Shown: positions 1 to 7,782 of the stretch, one piece after another
How positions within the stretch are numbered: position 1 is the first letter of the stretch
Layout: the number at the start of each line of letters is the position of its first letter
Assembly: GCF_900174585.1 (NCBI RefSeq)
Contig: NZ_FWPT01000014.1
Coordinates: 39,151 to 103,150, forward strand
Direction of reading: 5' to 3'
Length of the DNA: 64,000 nucleotides
Source of the DNA: Parendozoicomonas haliclonae
GTDB lineage: Bacteria; Pseudomonadota; Gammaproteobacteria; Pseudomonadales; Endozoicomonadaceae
Program-made: the position numbers and the translations under genes
The notes under the pieces: generated by a model
Told to the model about the DNA's origin: nothing
The model's input: only the letters and a program-made list of their open reading frames with translations
Database searches by the model: none

Positions 1-1
1 T

Positions 2-658
2 AAGCAAATCATCACCGATCTGAACACCCGATATACCACCAAAAAATATGATGCCAACAAGCGTATCTCTGATGACGATCTGGCTATCATCAAGGAAGCC
101 CTGCGGCTGTCACCTTCTTCAATAAACTCCCAGCCATGGAAGTTTATTATTGTGGCAAGTGATGAGGCCAAGCAGCGCCTGCACGATACCTATGCAAACA
201 AGCATCAGTTTAACCAGCCCCATGCCAAAGAGGCATCCCATACACTGCTGCTGGCCTATAACCCGTACTACACGAAAGAAGACCACTACCGAAAGGTTGT
301 TGATGCCGAAGTCAGCTCCGGCCATCTGCCATCTGAGATGTACGACGACTTTTACAACGGTGCCTATACCTTCGCAGAAGCCAATACCGATGAAAGCGGC
401 TTCAATGGTCACTGGACCAAAGCTCAGGTGTATATTGCCCTGGGTAACATCATGCACACACTGGCTCGGCTGGGCATCCACTCCACTCCGATGGAAGGCG
501 TAGACCCTGAGATGATTGCAGAGCAATTCAAGGATGAGCTGGGCGGTTATGTTTGTGAGGTCGCCCTGGCTATGGGCTACCCGCTGGAAAGCGAAGACTA
601 CAACTATGGCAAGCCAAAGGCGCGTCTCGCACTGGAAGAGGTTGTCACGGTTATCTAA
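2..658 (+). CDS. NAD(P)H nitroreductase, NfsB type (5' end outside window)
   Basis: Flavin (FMN) enzyme family that reduces nitroaromatics and quinones with NAD(P)H in the cytoplasm. The frame is open from the first bases of the window, so the start codon lies just to the left. The visible 218 residues nearly equal the full family length of about 217. The FMN-binding N-terminal signature SPSSINSQPWKF lies near residues 38-49 of the visible part. The C-terminal half carries HWTKAQVYIALGN and the GIHSTPMEG segment typical of the family, and the end KARLALEEVV resembles the NfsB C-terminus. It appears monocistronic; its probable terminator lies 290 bp downstream, beyond an inserted repeat element. 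Substrate cannot be read from sequence. Confidence 0.9.
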   Translation, partial: KQIITDLNTRYTTKKYDANKRISDDDLAIIKEALRLSPSSINSQPWKFIIVASDEAKQRLHDTYANKHQFNQPHAKEASHTLLLAYNPYYTKEDHYRKVVDAEVSSGHLPSEMYDDFYNGAYTFAEANTDESGFNGHWTKAQVYIALGNIMHTLARLGIHSTPMEGVDPEMIAEQFKDELGGYVCEVALAMGYPLESEDYNYGKPKARLALEEVVTVI

Positions 659-663
659 GCCCT

Positions 664-930
664 AGGGTCTGTTGACGTTTTGTGATTGCGCTCAGCTTTC
701 CCGAGAGTTTTCAGGGCTAGGCGCAGCGATACAGGAATACTGGTCGTCTTTCAAATCGCTGGAACGACGCCATGGAAGCTCTCGGGAAAGCCCTTCGGGT
801 GAGGCTGGAAGCCGCCCCTCGCTACGTCAGGCTTGCTTAATGTAGGGCAACTACGATTTTCACAAGCCTTTCTAACGATGAGCGGCTTCCAGTCTCACTG
901 AGCCGCATCACAAAACGTCAACAGACCCTA
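664..930. mobile_element. MITE-like element, 267 bp, with 24-bp perfect terminal inverted repeats
   Basis: The ends 664-687 and 907-930 are perfect 24-bp inverted repeats, beginning and ending with TA, as expected if a TA target was duplicated. Inside are two nested hairpins: 696-708 pairs with 779-791 (13 bp, perfect), and 799-815 pairs with 882-898 (17 bp, one mismatch). No reading frame of useful length lies inside, so it would need a transposase in trans. TA duplication is used by IS630/mariner-like elements and some IS5-group elements; the parent family is not identifiable here. It separates the nitroreductase stop codon from the terminator at 947-985. Confidence 0.75.
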
Positions 931-946
931 ATCATTGACAGAAATG

Positions 947-985
947 AAAGCCCTGCCAGGTCATACCGGCAGGGCTTTCTTTTTT
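947..985 (+). terminator. Rho-independent terminator, probably of the nitroreductase gene
   Basis: An 11-bp perfect stem (947-957 with 968-978) encloses a short loop. A run of mostly T follows at 979-985. It is the first strong terminator after the nitroreductase gene and lies 17 bp beyond the MITE-like element. Confidence 0.8.
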
Positions 986-1060
986 CCGGCGGCAGTTAAA
1001 GAGCCAAGGTCGAGGGAGTGAACTAATCTGATGCCATTGTGATCTCAGGAAGCTCCGTTT

Positions 1061-1351
1061 ATGGCTAACCTCACCATCGTCGCCAATATTTTTGCCCGTG
1101 AGAACCAGATTGATTTCGTCAAAGAAGAATTACTGAAGCTGATTGCACCGACTCGCGCCGAGGAAGGATGTTTGCAATACGACCTGCATCAGGATCATCA
1201 AGACCCCGGCCATTTTTTATTTTATGAAACCTGGCTGACCAGAGATCTTTGGCAGGCCCATATGGACAATCCACAGCTACACCGGTTTATGGAAGTGACC
1301 AAGGATGCGCTGGAAAATTTTACGCTGCACGAAATGACCAAAATTGAATAA
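1061..1351 (+). CDS. Putative quinol monooxygenase (ABM domain, YgiN-like)
   Basis: A 96-residue single-domain protein of the antibiotic-biosynthesis-monooxygenase superfamily, small dimeric ferredoxin-like-fold proteins. Visible family hallmarks are the first strand LTIVANIFA, the helix with TRAEEGCLQYDLHQD (residues about 31-45), the strand FLFYETW and the helix HMDNPQLHRFM. Family length is about 95-105, so it is complete. AGGA at 1047-1050 lies 10 bp before the ATG and supports the start. It stands alone between a terminator and an unrelated small gene. Members oxidise quinols or act on other aromatic substrates, so the function stays generic. Confidence 0.8.
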   Translation: MANLTIVANIFARENQIDFVKEELLKLIAPTRAEEGCLQYDLHQDHQDPGHFLFYETWLTRDLWQAHMDNPQLHRFMEVTKDALENFTLHEMTKIE

Positions 1352-1403
1352 CCCTCTCACACGCCTGACCTTGAGTGCATTCACCAGCGCATAAGGCTAC
1401 GCC

Positions 1404-1760
1404 ATGCTTCACCTGTCAAAGGTTCTGCCAACTGTGGACAGACAGCTCTCTCTACTCAAGCCGGGAGAGTCAATCCACTTCAAAACCTATAAAAAAGATC
1501 GGGGGTTTCAGATTACCTGTCTGACACCAGATCATTTCCATCTCCGCGAATATGGCTTTGCCAATACGTCCTATCATGGAAATGCAGCCCACATAAAAAA
1601 ACAGGCCAGACAGGTACTAAAACGAGAGTTCCCCCGCAGCAATATGGCCTGGTTTGAATACCACCGTGGCAATGGTTTTGAACCATCTCCACAAGAACCT
1701 GTGCCGTCAAACACTAAACAAAGCCCCTGTTCTAACAGGGGCTTAGCAAAACTACCATGA
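1404..1760 (+). CDS. Hypothetical protein, 118 aa
   Basis: I do not recognise this family. The protein is basic and soluble with no membrane segment. It contains a TYKKDRGFQIT-like strand region (residues about 28-38) and a basic helix HIKKQARQVLKREFPR (about 63-78), which could bind nucleic acid, but this is a guess. The gene starts 52 bp after the ABM-domain gene. Its last codons run through the hairpin at 1721-1744, so the C-terminal ten or so residues may be a read-through artefact of an older, shorter gene. It is convergent with the arsR-like gene. Confidence 0.5.
   Translation: MLHLSKVLPTVDRQLSLLKPGESIHFKTYKKDRGFQITCLTPDHFHLREYGFANTSYHGNAAHIKKQARQVLKREFPRSNMAWFEYHRGNGFEPSPQEPVPSNTKQSPCSNRGLAKLP
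1721..1744. terminator. Hairpin between convergent genes, probably bidirectional terminator
   Basis: AAGCCCCTGTT and AACAGGGGCTT form a perfect stem with a two-base loop. On the minus strand it is followed by a T-rich stretch, so it probably ends the arsR-like transcript. On the plus strand it overlaps the end of the 118-aa reading frame. Confidence 0.6.
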
Positions 1761-1770
1761 AGAAAGCGAC

Positions 1771-2088
1771 TTACTGCTCCAGCATAAGAGCCAGAAGCTC
1801 TCGCGCTCTGGCAACAGCTTCCGGCTTCAGACTAAAACAGGTGCGCGGATGCTGTACTTCGGCATGAACAAACCCGGCTTCTCTAAGAATGCGCAGATGC
1901 TCAGAAACAGTCGACTGAGCAAGACCCAGCTGCTCGACCAGATCAGACCCCAGACAGCCACCAGCGGCCAGGACGGTTAGCAGCCGTATCCGGGCAGGAT
2001 GAGCCAAAGCCTTGGCATAATAGGCCAGCTCTTTCTCTGCTGCCAGATCAAAGCTTAATTCATCGAGGTTTCTCAAACACTCAGCCAT
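1771..2088 (-). CDS. ArsR/SmtB-family transcriptional regulator
   Basis: A 105-residue winged-helix regulator, the usual ArsR length. AKALAHPARIRLLTVLA (residues about 25-41) is the family signature. LVEQLGLAQSTVSEHLRILREAGFV includes the recognition helix. The canonical metal-binding ELCVCDL motif is replaced by LAAGGCLGSDL, with one cysteine, so arsenic or zinc sensing is not evident and another ligand or redox signal is possible. It is divergent from the phosphatase gene, with a 221-bp spacer containing an AT-rich imperfect palindrome near 2189-2208 that could be its operator. It probably controls itself and the phosphatase gene. Confidence 0.88.
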   Translation of the reverse strand: MAECLRNLDELSFDLAAEKELAYYAKALAHPARIRLLTVLAAGGCLGSDLVEQLGLAQSTVSEHLRILREAGFVHAEVQHPRTCFSLKPEAVARARELLALMLEQ

Positions 2089-2227
2089 TTAGAACCGCCA
2101 TCATCGTCAATTAGCGGTGAAAATATACCCGCCGGTCTGACAACTCAATACTTAATTACGGCTCGCCTGCGCATCGAGAAATATACGCACATTCATATAT
2201 TTATATACAGGAGAGGTGACGCTTAAA

Positions 2228-2326
2228 ATGTACGTATCCCACAGTTTGAAGAATGCGTTCAGTCCATCTAAAACTGTGACTTTATGGGATACCCACATCT
2301 GGAGTTATTATGTCCCACCCCTTTGA
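2228..2326 (+). CDS. Possible leader ORF, 32 codons, overlapping the phosphatase start
   Basis: An ATG at 2228 is preceded by the strong GGAGAGG at 2210-2216. The frame codes for 32 residues and stops at 2326, after the phosphatase ATG at 2310, in another frame. An imperfect stem-loop lies within it: 2240-2247 pairs with 2271-2278, and 2234-2240 pairs with 2286-2292. Translation could therefore alter access to the phosphatase start. It could equally be chance; no homology is recognised. Confidence 0.3.
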   Translation: MYVSHSLKNAFSPSKTVTLWDTHIWSYYVPPL

Positions 2327-2795
2327 TCGCCTTGTTCTTGATAATGGTGCCACTTTTTTATTTACCCCTTGCCCCGGCACCAAGGGTTTCAACCTCGAAG
2401 ACTCTCTTGCAACCTTAAAAGCTGCTGGCGCTACAACAGTCGTGACCGCACTCCCTGACACCGAGCTGTTGGCTCTGGATGTGGCAATGCTGGGTGATGC
2501 AGTCAGCAAGGCAGGTATGGACTGGTTCCAGCTGCCTATTGAAGATGACTGTGCACCTGCAGATGACTTTACTGCAGCCTACGACAAAGCGCGTACAACG
2601 CTGGTAGAGAAGCTGAAATCCGGTGATACCATTGCTGTTCACTGTCGTGGAGGTTCAGGCCGTACCGGTCTGCTGGCAGCTATTCTGATGCGTGATGCCG
2701 GCTATGATCTGGACAGCATTATTAGCCAGGTGCAGGCTTTACGCCCTAACGCTCTGACAATTCCGGCGCATCTGGCCTTTCTGAAAAACCATTGA
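2310..2795 (+). CDS. CDKN3-like dual-specificity/tyrosine phosphatase
   Basis: A 161-residue cysteine phosphatase. The P-loop HCRGGSGRTG (residues 111-120) gives the HCx5R signature with Cys112 as nucleophile and Arg118 binding phosphate. The general acid is probably in PIEDD (76-80). The start PCPGTKG segment and overall length match bacterial CDKN3-type phosphatases. GGAG at 2301-2304 is correctly placed for the ATG. It is divergent from the ArsR-like gene, a pairing that suggests control by that regulator. The physiological substrate is unknown. Confidence 0.82.
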   Translation: MSHPFDRLVLDNGATFLFTPCPGTKGFNLEDSLATLKAAGATTVVTALPDTELLALDVAMLGDAVSKAGMDWFQLPIEDDCAPADDFTAAYDKARTTLVEKLKSGDTIAVHCRGGSGRTGLLAAILMRDAGYDLDSIISQVQALRPNALTIPAHLAFLKNH

Positions 2796-2895
2796 TCGCG
2801 CATGAGATGTGTTGAGGATGCGCCCGTTGCACCCTCAACTGACAGCGTGATATTCCTTTGTAATTCTCCTCCTTCGCATTCCCTGTCTCCTAAAC

Positions 2896-2914
2896 TTGCT
2901 GTCTTAGACAGCAA
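2896..2914. promoter_or_regulatory. Perfect 9-1-9 palindrome upstream of the peroxiredoxin gene
   Basis: TTGCTGTCT, a single T, then AGACAGCAA forms a perfect inverted repeat 20 bp before the chosen peroxiredoxin start. It could be an operator or an mRNA hairpin. No T-run follows, so it is not a typical terminator. Confidence 0.45.
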
Positions 2915-2933
2915 CGACCACAGGGGAGCCGCT

Positions 2934-3455
2934 ATGTCTATCGTCCCACAGGTGATCTTCAGAACCCGGGTACGTGATGAATCCATTGAGGGGGAGAACC
3001 CCTTTCGCTGGCAAAATGTCAGCTCTGAAGAGGTCTTCGCCGGCAAAAAAATTGTGCTGTTCTCATTGCCCGGCGCCTTTACTCCAACCTGCTCCAGCAC
3101 CCACCTGCCCGGTTATGAAAAGCGATACGATGATCTGAAAGCGACAGGTGTTGATGAGGTTTACTGCCTGAGCGTAAACGACGCCTTCACCATGTTTCAG
3201 TGGGGCTGCCGATTGAATGTGGAAAACGTGAAACTGCTGCCGGATGGCAATGGCGACTTTACCCGCCTGATGGGCATGTTGGTGAACAAGGAAAATCTCG
3301 GCTTTGGCTTTCGCAGCTGGCGTTATTCGATGTATGTCGTGGATAAGGAAATCCGGCAGATATTTTGTGAACCGGGCAAGCGAGATAATGCCCCGGATGA
3401 TCCCTTTGAAGTCAGCGATGTGGAAACCATGCTGAGCTACTTGAAAAAACTGTAA
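2934..3455 (+). CDS. Peroxiredoxin, Prx5-like
   Basis: A thioredoxin-fold peroxidase that reduces hydrogen peroxide and alkyl hydroperoxides. The active-site PGAFTPTCSSTHLPG (residues 46-60) holds the PxxxTxxC signature with peroxidatic Cys53. The 173-residue length is usual for the single-domain form; the C-terminal glutaredoxin of some relatives is absent. The frame is open back to 2802, but GGGGA at 2922-2926 and the family N-terminus support ATG 2934. A second cysteine in WGCRLN is probably not a standard resolving residue. It is a single gene with a palindrome in its leader. Confidence 0.88.
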   Translation: MSIVPQVIFRTRVRDESIEGENPFRWQNVSSEEVFAGKKIVLFSLPGAFTPTCSSTHLPGYEKRYDDLKATGVDEVYCLSVNDAFTMFQWGCRLNVENVKLLPDGNGDFTRLMGMLVNKENLGFGFRSWRYSMYVVDKEIRQIFCEPGKRDNAPDDPFEVSDVETMLSYLKKL

Positions 3456-3616
3456 CACCTTCGGGCCGGAGGGAACCGGCTCAGCCTGCTTGCAGGTCAA
3501 AAAGCTATAGAACCAATACCGGAAAACAGGCCAGAATAACTTACAAAAGCAACAGTCTGATGACACCGGTGCCAACTGATATCCAGTTCTCCACGAGTAC
3601 AAAAACCATCATTTAA

Positions 3617-3632
3617 AATTGGATATCCAATT
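3617..3632. promoter_or_regulatory. 16-bp perfect palindrome, possible operator
   Basis: AATTGGATATCCAATT lies about 100 bp before the transposase start. Its form recalls GntR-type operators, but no such regulator is in the window. It may also be a nuclease or transposase recognition palindrome. Confidence 0.3.
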
Positions 3633-3731
3633 GATTCGCACCTCGGTAATTACGTATGATTGGTGACAATCTTTATAAGTACTACAAAACTGTCCACACG
3701 GATTTACGGGCAAAGGGATTTACGGAAAGCC

Positions 3732-4442
3732 ATGGGTCGGTTATCACGAATCAATATCGTAGGTATTCCCCAACACATCGTTCAAACAGGCCACAACCGT
3801 CTGCCCTGTTTCTTTGATGATGAAGATTATGAATTTTATCTGGCCAGCCTGAGAGCCGCGTCAGACCAGTACAAAGTCGAAATACACGCCTACGTTCTTC
3901 TTCCCAACTCTATTCAGATCATCGCAACGCCCCGCCTCGATAAGGGCATTTCATCAATGATGCAGTCATTGGGCCGGCGTTATGTGCAGTATGTGAATCA
4001 TCGTTACAAACGCTCCGGCACACTCTGGGAAGGGCGCTATAAGTCCAGTCTGATTGATTCGGAAAACTATCTTTTAACCTGCTACCGCTATGTTGAGCTG
4101 CGTCCTCTGCATCTGGGACTGGTTGATAATCTGGAAGATTACCCCTGGTCCAGTTACCACCACCATTGCGGAGAGAAAATCGACTGGCTGATTCAGGACC
4201 ATAAGCTGTTTAAATCTCTGGGTGAGACCCGGGATGAACAGTGTGATGCCTACAGTGAAACCTTCCGCTACCGCTTTGACCGCCGCCTTATCGACTTTAT
4301 TGCCGAGACGGTAAATATGGGGCAGGTGCTGGGTGGGGATGCGTTTAAGGACAAGATCGAAAAGATTGCCAATCACCGGGTGAGACCGCTGAAGCGGGGC
4401 AGGCCGAGAAAGAAAAAGGTTACGGAAGCAGAAGTCTCCTGA
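3732..4442 (+). CDS. REP-associated tyrosine transposase-like protein with degenerate HUH motif
   Basis: A Y1-type transposase (IS200/RAYT superfamily) of about 236 residues. The family segments are plain: GIPQHIVQTGHNR at the N-terminus, HAYVLLPN, RRYVQYVNHRY with the expected catalytic-tyrosine helix, SGTLWEGRYKSSLID, YRYVELRP and PWSSY. The metal-binding HUH pair that should follow PN reads SIQ, so both histidines are missing and single-strand cleavage is probably lost. The C-terminus is basic (RGRPRKKK). ATG 3732 follows GGAAAG and starts at the conserved MGRLSRINIVG, so I prefer it to the upstream in-frame TTG. No flanking IS ends were found, which is normal for domesticated RAYTs. Confidence 0.8.
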   Translation: MGRLSRINIVGIPQHIVQTGHNRLPCFFDDEDYEFYLASLRAASDQYKVEIHAYVLLPNSIQIIATPRLDKGISSMMQSLGRRYVQYVNHRYKRSGTLWEGRYKSSLIDSENYLLTCYRYVELRPLHLGLVDNLEDYPWSSYHHHCGEKIDWLIQDHKLFKSLGETRDEQCDAYSETFRYRFDRRLIDFIAETVNMGQVLGGDAFKDKIEKIANHRVRPLKRGRPRKKKVTEAEVS

Positions 4443-4516
4443 CCACTAAACATATACCGTCGAGAAAGGTTGTCCGGCGCTAAATCAGAACACTGAACTG
4501 TTCATGGATTGATGCT

Positions 4517-5536
4517 GTGGCGCTAGATAGAACCAAAATCGATAAAAGTCAGCGAACAAAAATTAAATTTATTTCGGATGCCCGGAATGATAAGTGTACC
4601 TACCTGCTGAGTAACTCCAGCACGCCTCCCGTACCTCCCAACGGCCAATATAGCCCCGTTGAGGAGCCAGATGGTTCCATTCTCAGACTGGTTATCGACA
4701 GCCTTGATAGCCATAAACGCAAGAGTCTTGAGGAGATAGCGGGCACACCTTTAGATGTGGAAAACATCCTTCAAAGTATCAAGGATGGTGAGCTTTTTTA
4801 TTTTTACTCAGGATCGCCATCCAAAGAAAAAGATGAACGTAAAAATTTAATCTCAAATAGTATAAAGAAAGATAATTATGATGGCGAAAACCAGTACAAA
4901 GTCATAGGTTTTGGTATAGATAAAATTACCGAAAAGCCGAAGTCAAAAAAACTCGAAAAATCCCCTAAGAAAGAAGAAGCCAAGAAAAAAGAAGTTGTTA
5001 TTTCAGCTGGTAAAAAAGGCAGCTGGACCAAAGAGCTTGATGATCCTAAGCCAAACACGATATATAAGGTTACTTGCAAGCACGGAAGTGACACTATTGT
5101 TTACACCTACGAAACGGACCATTTGAAGCGAACAGTGCGCGTTAAGGGAAAACTAAAGCTTTCACCACTTACAGCCAAGACAAGAGAGAAAACACATAGA
5201 AGCGGTCATAAGCAGCAAAAATACGGCCCCAAAGTCGCCAAACATGAAGGAAAAACCGAACAGTACGACGGAGGCCACCTGATAGCGACACTTTTTATGG
5301 GGCCTGCTGAGAAAATAAATATGATTCCTCAGTTAAGAGTTAAAAATCAAAGTCGTAAGAAGGATGGACAATGGTATAAGATGGAAGAAAGTTGGGCTGA
5401 CTTTATACGTGATGGAGAATCAGTGGAAGTGGACATTAAAATTGCATACGAAAAGAGTGCAAATACACCAAAGACCATCCGTGGAAGTTACACCGTCAGT
5501 AATGACGATCCAATTTCATTTAGATGTAAAAATTAG
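4517..5536 (+). CDS. Polymorphic toxin: leader domain plus DNA/RNA non-specific endonuclease
   Basis: A 339-residue modular toxin. Residues 1 to about 140 form a leader of unknown type that is shared with the toxin remnant at 6438. A Lys-rich linker covers about 140-168. Residues about 180-325 form a DNA/RNA non-specific endonuclease domain (Endonuclease_NS_2 type): the YDGGHLIA motif with catalytic His254 and the KINMIPQ segment with Asn268. The next gene is a YezG-like immunity protein, the same pairing as YeeF/YezG of Bacillus. The only available start is GTG 4517, since an in-frame stop lies at 4481, and its Shine-Dalgarno is weak. The N-terminus may thus itself be a break point. T6SS delivery is plausible from proximity to hcp but unproven. 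Confidence 0.78.
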   Translation: MALDRTKIDKSQRTKIKFISDARNDKCTYLLSNSSTPPVPPNGQYSPVEEPDGSILRLVIDSLDSHKRKSLEEIAGTPLDVENILQSIKDGELFYFYSGSPSKEKDERKNLISNSIKKDNYDGENQYKVIGFGIDKITEKPKSKKLEKSPKKEEAKKKEVVISAGKKGSWTKELDDPKPNTIYKVTCKHGSDTIVYTYETDHLKRTVRVKGKLKLSPLTAKTREKTHRSGHKQQKYGPKVAKHEGKTEQYDGGHLIATLFMGPAEKINMIPQLRVKNQSRKKDGQWYKMEESWADFIRDGESVEVDIKIAYEKSANTPKTIRGSYTVSNDDPISFRCKN

Positions 5537-5544
5537 GAGTCATA

Positions 5545-5997
5545 ATGTTCGACACAGTTGATGATATATATCAATTCATTGGACAAGCAATATACAATGC
5601 TCTGCCTGATGAGTGGGACGAAGCTAAATTCACAGCAATCCTTATAGAGATTGACCACTTTATTGAATCTCGACAACATTATTCTCTTGGTGGTGATATA
5701 CATAGTTTTGATATTGAGGACACTGATGAAGACATTGCCTGGGATGAGGCCTTCTACGCCCTTTTTAAGTTAATGAGAAAATCAGAGTCTGACATACCAT
5801 GGAATAAGGCACAATTTTCCCTCTTAGCTGATGGAAGTTTTGATCTAGAGTTTAAATATGATCCCGATCTTCAATGGCTAAACACTGTTGAAAGAGATAG
5901 TGCATCGTATAAGGCTATGAATAGCAAAGACATCCTAAAAATAAAAACTTGGGATGGCCTTCCTGAAGATAACGATCGCACTTGGATCAAACAATAA
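5545..5997 (+). CDS. YezG/DUF600-like immunity protein
   Basis: A 150-residue acidic cytoplasmic protein that starts 8 bp after the endonuclease toxin behind a clear AGGAG. The N-terminus DDIYQFIGQAIYNALPDEWD and the C-terminal KIKTWDGLPEDNDRTWIK region are typical of the YezG (DUF600) family, whose members neutralise non-specific endonuclease toxins. A diverged paralogue lies at 10197-10646 beside a second copy of the same nuclease domain, which supports the toxin-immunity assignment. A hairpin at 6011-6038 follows. Confidence 0.8.
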   Translation: MFDTVDDIYQFIGQAIYNALPDEWDEAKFTAILIEIDHFIESRQHYSLGGDIHSFDIEDTDEDIAWDEAFYALFKLMRKSESDIPWNKAQFSLLADGSFDLEFKYDPDLQWLNTVERDSASYKAMNSKDILKIKTWDGLPEDNDRTWIKQ

Positions 5998-6010
5998 AGC
6001 CCCCAATTAA

Positions 6011-6038
6011 ATCGTGTCAGAGTCATCACTGGCACGAT
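6011..6038. repeat. Repeated hairpin, copy 1 (after the first immunity gene)
   Basis: A 10-bp stem, 6011-6020 with 6029-6038, pairs throughout with one G-T wobble. It encloses an 8-base loop. The same core, CGTGTCAGAGTCA, recurs after the immunity gene at 10197 and, degenerate, at 7783-7814 and 10808-10820. No T-run follows this copy, so it is more than a plain terminator or has decayed as one. Confidence 0.65.
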
Positions 6039-6078
6039 CTACAACAAAAATAACATCAAAAATACAAAAGAAAGGACC

Positions 6079-6437
6079 CCCATTGATTCTCAGGGGTAAA
6101 ATCATACCCCGAAGACCCTCTTCCCCACACTCATACCATGCAGCCATTTTTTTGCCAAGCTTCACTGCATATTCCTGCAAAGCCCCCACCCCTCCTATGG
6201 CATGCACAAAGGCACTCTTACCTGGTTTAAGGGTCTGTAACCAAGCGTCTGCATCTATACCCAACCGATGTAAAATGGGGGGTAAGTCATTGGATATTGC
6301 CCCACGTTTATCATCTCGCACAGCACGCCCAGCCCAGTCTACCAATTGGAAATAATCGCTTAGCGCAAAAGGAATCTTGCCTGTTTTTGTGTTAGATAAC
6401 TGCAGGGGCTTTAGGTGTTCGGGTTGCTCCTGACTCT
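6079..6437 (-). pseudogene. Transposase fragment (C-terminal part only)
   Basis: About 359 bp closely match 8657-9013, the C-terminal part of the second transposase. The fragment encodes SQEQPEHLKP to LGKK and onward on the minus strand. It lacks all N-terminal and catalytic sequence. The break at 6437/6438 falls inside the transposase coding region and joins directly to toxin leader sequence, so it is a recombination junction and not a natural element end. This copy has seven T residues at 6147-6153 where the other has six, so it keeps a different C-terminal frame. Confidence 0.85.
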
Positions 6438-7180
6438 TTGAGGAGATAGCGGGCACACCTTTAGATGTGGAAAGCATCCTTCAAAGTATTAAGGATGGTG
6501 AGCTTTTTTATTTCTACTCAGGGTCACCATCAAACGAAAAAGAAACACGAGAATCCGTTCTTGCTGCATCACAAACATTAAAAAATGGTTCCGCCGCAAG
6601 GCATGAAAATATTGAAATAATCGGGTTTGGATGCCATGCACTTAACGATCCCCCCAAGAGCTCAAAAAAACCTGAACAAATTAGTGATGACAGACAACCT
6701 AGAGAAGAGACGTTTAACACCCAAAATATTGACATATTACAAAAAAGTTCAGCCAAATATGCAGCAGCCAGGTCGAGCAACAATGTATTCAAATGGGAAG
6801 AGTTTGCCTTAGAGCATGGCATTGATCCTTCTACACTAGACAGAAAAACACGTTCCAGCATACGCAATCTTGCAAAAGAGAGTGGCTTACTCCCAAAAGC
6901 TCCTGTCAATTCAGAGGGTATTGCAGATTTTGGCAAATGGACTACGGAAATCATCGATAAAAAGAAAAATGCGTCCGCAGGAAAAAAAGTTTATGTTGCA
7001 GAAACAAAAACTATGAAATATGGTGCACACTTTGATTACCTTGACTCCCTCTATAAGAGACCAGAAGCATACCTGTGGGATCACTTACCTCAAGATGGAA
7101 TGTTTCAACTTGTAGAGAGAGGGGTTCATGCTATCACGCCTCATAAAGGATATGCATTATGGAAAACAAAGGTAAAATAA
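6438..7180 (+). pseudogene. N-terminally truncated polymorphic toxin with WHH/HNH-like nuclease domain
   Basis: From 6438 the DNA matches 4728 onward in the first toxin gene, so the leader's first ~71 codons have been replaced by the transposase fragment. An in-frame TGA lies at 6431. Translation could restart at GTG 6467, giving 237 residues. The leader similarity ends after the IIGFG segment (residues 51-55) and a different C-terminal domain follows. The end holds WDHLPQDGMFQLV (204-216), then His221 and His226-Lys-Gly, the pattern of the WHH-type HNH/endonuclease VII superfamily toxins (W-x-H, MxLV, H...HxG). A SUKH-like immunity gene follows at once. It is an orphan toxin module, perhaps silent but still useful for recombination. 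Confidence 0.7.
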
Positions 7181-7181
7181 A

Positions 7182-7667
7182 TTGAATATTGAATACGTAC
7201 CACATTCTTTTGCCCATCAATTCTCTGAAAGAGAGATGGCATCCATAGAAAGAATGTTAAAGCTCGACCTTCCAAACTTTGAATTTGATCCAATATATTT
7301 ATCACACATAAAAAGTCATCACGGAGGCAAGCCTGTCCAAAAATTTTTTCATACATCATCCGGACTGTGTTTGCCAATTGAACGTTTTTTGAATTTTTCA
7401 GATACCTCTTCAGCGCCACATGACGATAAAATATTCAATATCAGTGTCGTATGGTCCTTGATTGAGGATAGACTAAATGAATATTTAGTACCTTTTGCAG
7501 CGTTACCGAATGGGGATTTTCTTTGCTTCGATTATGAACACGAAAACCCACCACAGATTGTATTGTGGATCAATGAATTATCTGCAGAAGATCAACCACA
7601 AATAGAACCTGTTTCTCAAGACTTTAAAACTTTTCTTCACTCCCTCTCTCCTACTATAGAGCCATAA
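7182..7667 (+). CDS. SUKH (SMI1/KNR4) family immunity protein
   Basis: A 161-residue protein that starts with TTG one base after the truncated toxin's stop; AAAGG at 7168-7172 is suitably placed. The segment LVPFAALPNGDFLCFDYE (about residues 106-123), followed by PPQIVLWINE, is the core SUKH-1 strand pattern, and the C-terminal FKTFLHSL is the usual closing helix. SUKH proteins are broad immunity proteins for nuclease toxins, including the HNH/WHH type next door. Low G+C and tight spacing indicate one mobile toxin-immunity cassette. Confidence 0.78.
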   Translation: MNIEYVPHSFAHQFSEREMASIERMLKLDLPNFEFDPIYLSHIKSHHGGKPVQKFFHTSSGLCLPIERFLNFSDTSSAPHDDKIFNISVVWSLIEDRLNEYLVPFAALPNGDFLCFDYEHENPPQIVLWINELSAEDQPQIEPVSQDFKTFLHSLSPTIEP

Positions 7668-7782
7668 AAATTATATCATTAAGGGTTAGGGCAGTTTTTC
7701 ACACTGCCTTCTAACTCCATTGTTTATAAAAGCATTCCACTGACTTTGGAGATCCAAATATTGCTCATTAACATCAGAATAT

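Noticed and set aside
2802..2933. Longer N-terminus for the peroxiredoxin
   Set aside because: The 44 extra codons contain the palindrome, lack family similarity and have no ribosome site, while ATG 2934 has a good one.
6014..6355. Plus-strand frame across the transposase fragment
   Set aside because: The real coding signal is the minus-strand transposase remnant, supported by its match to 8657-9013.
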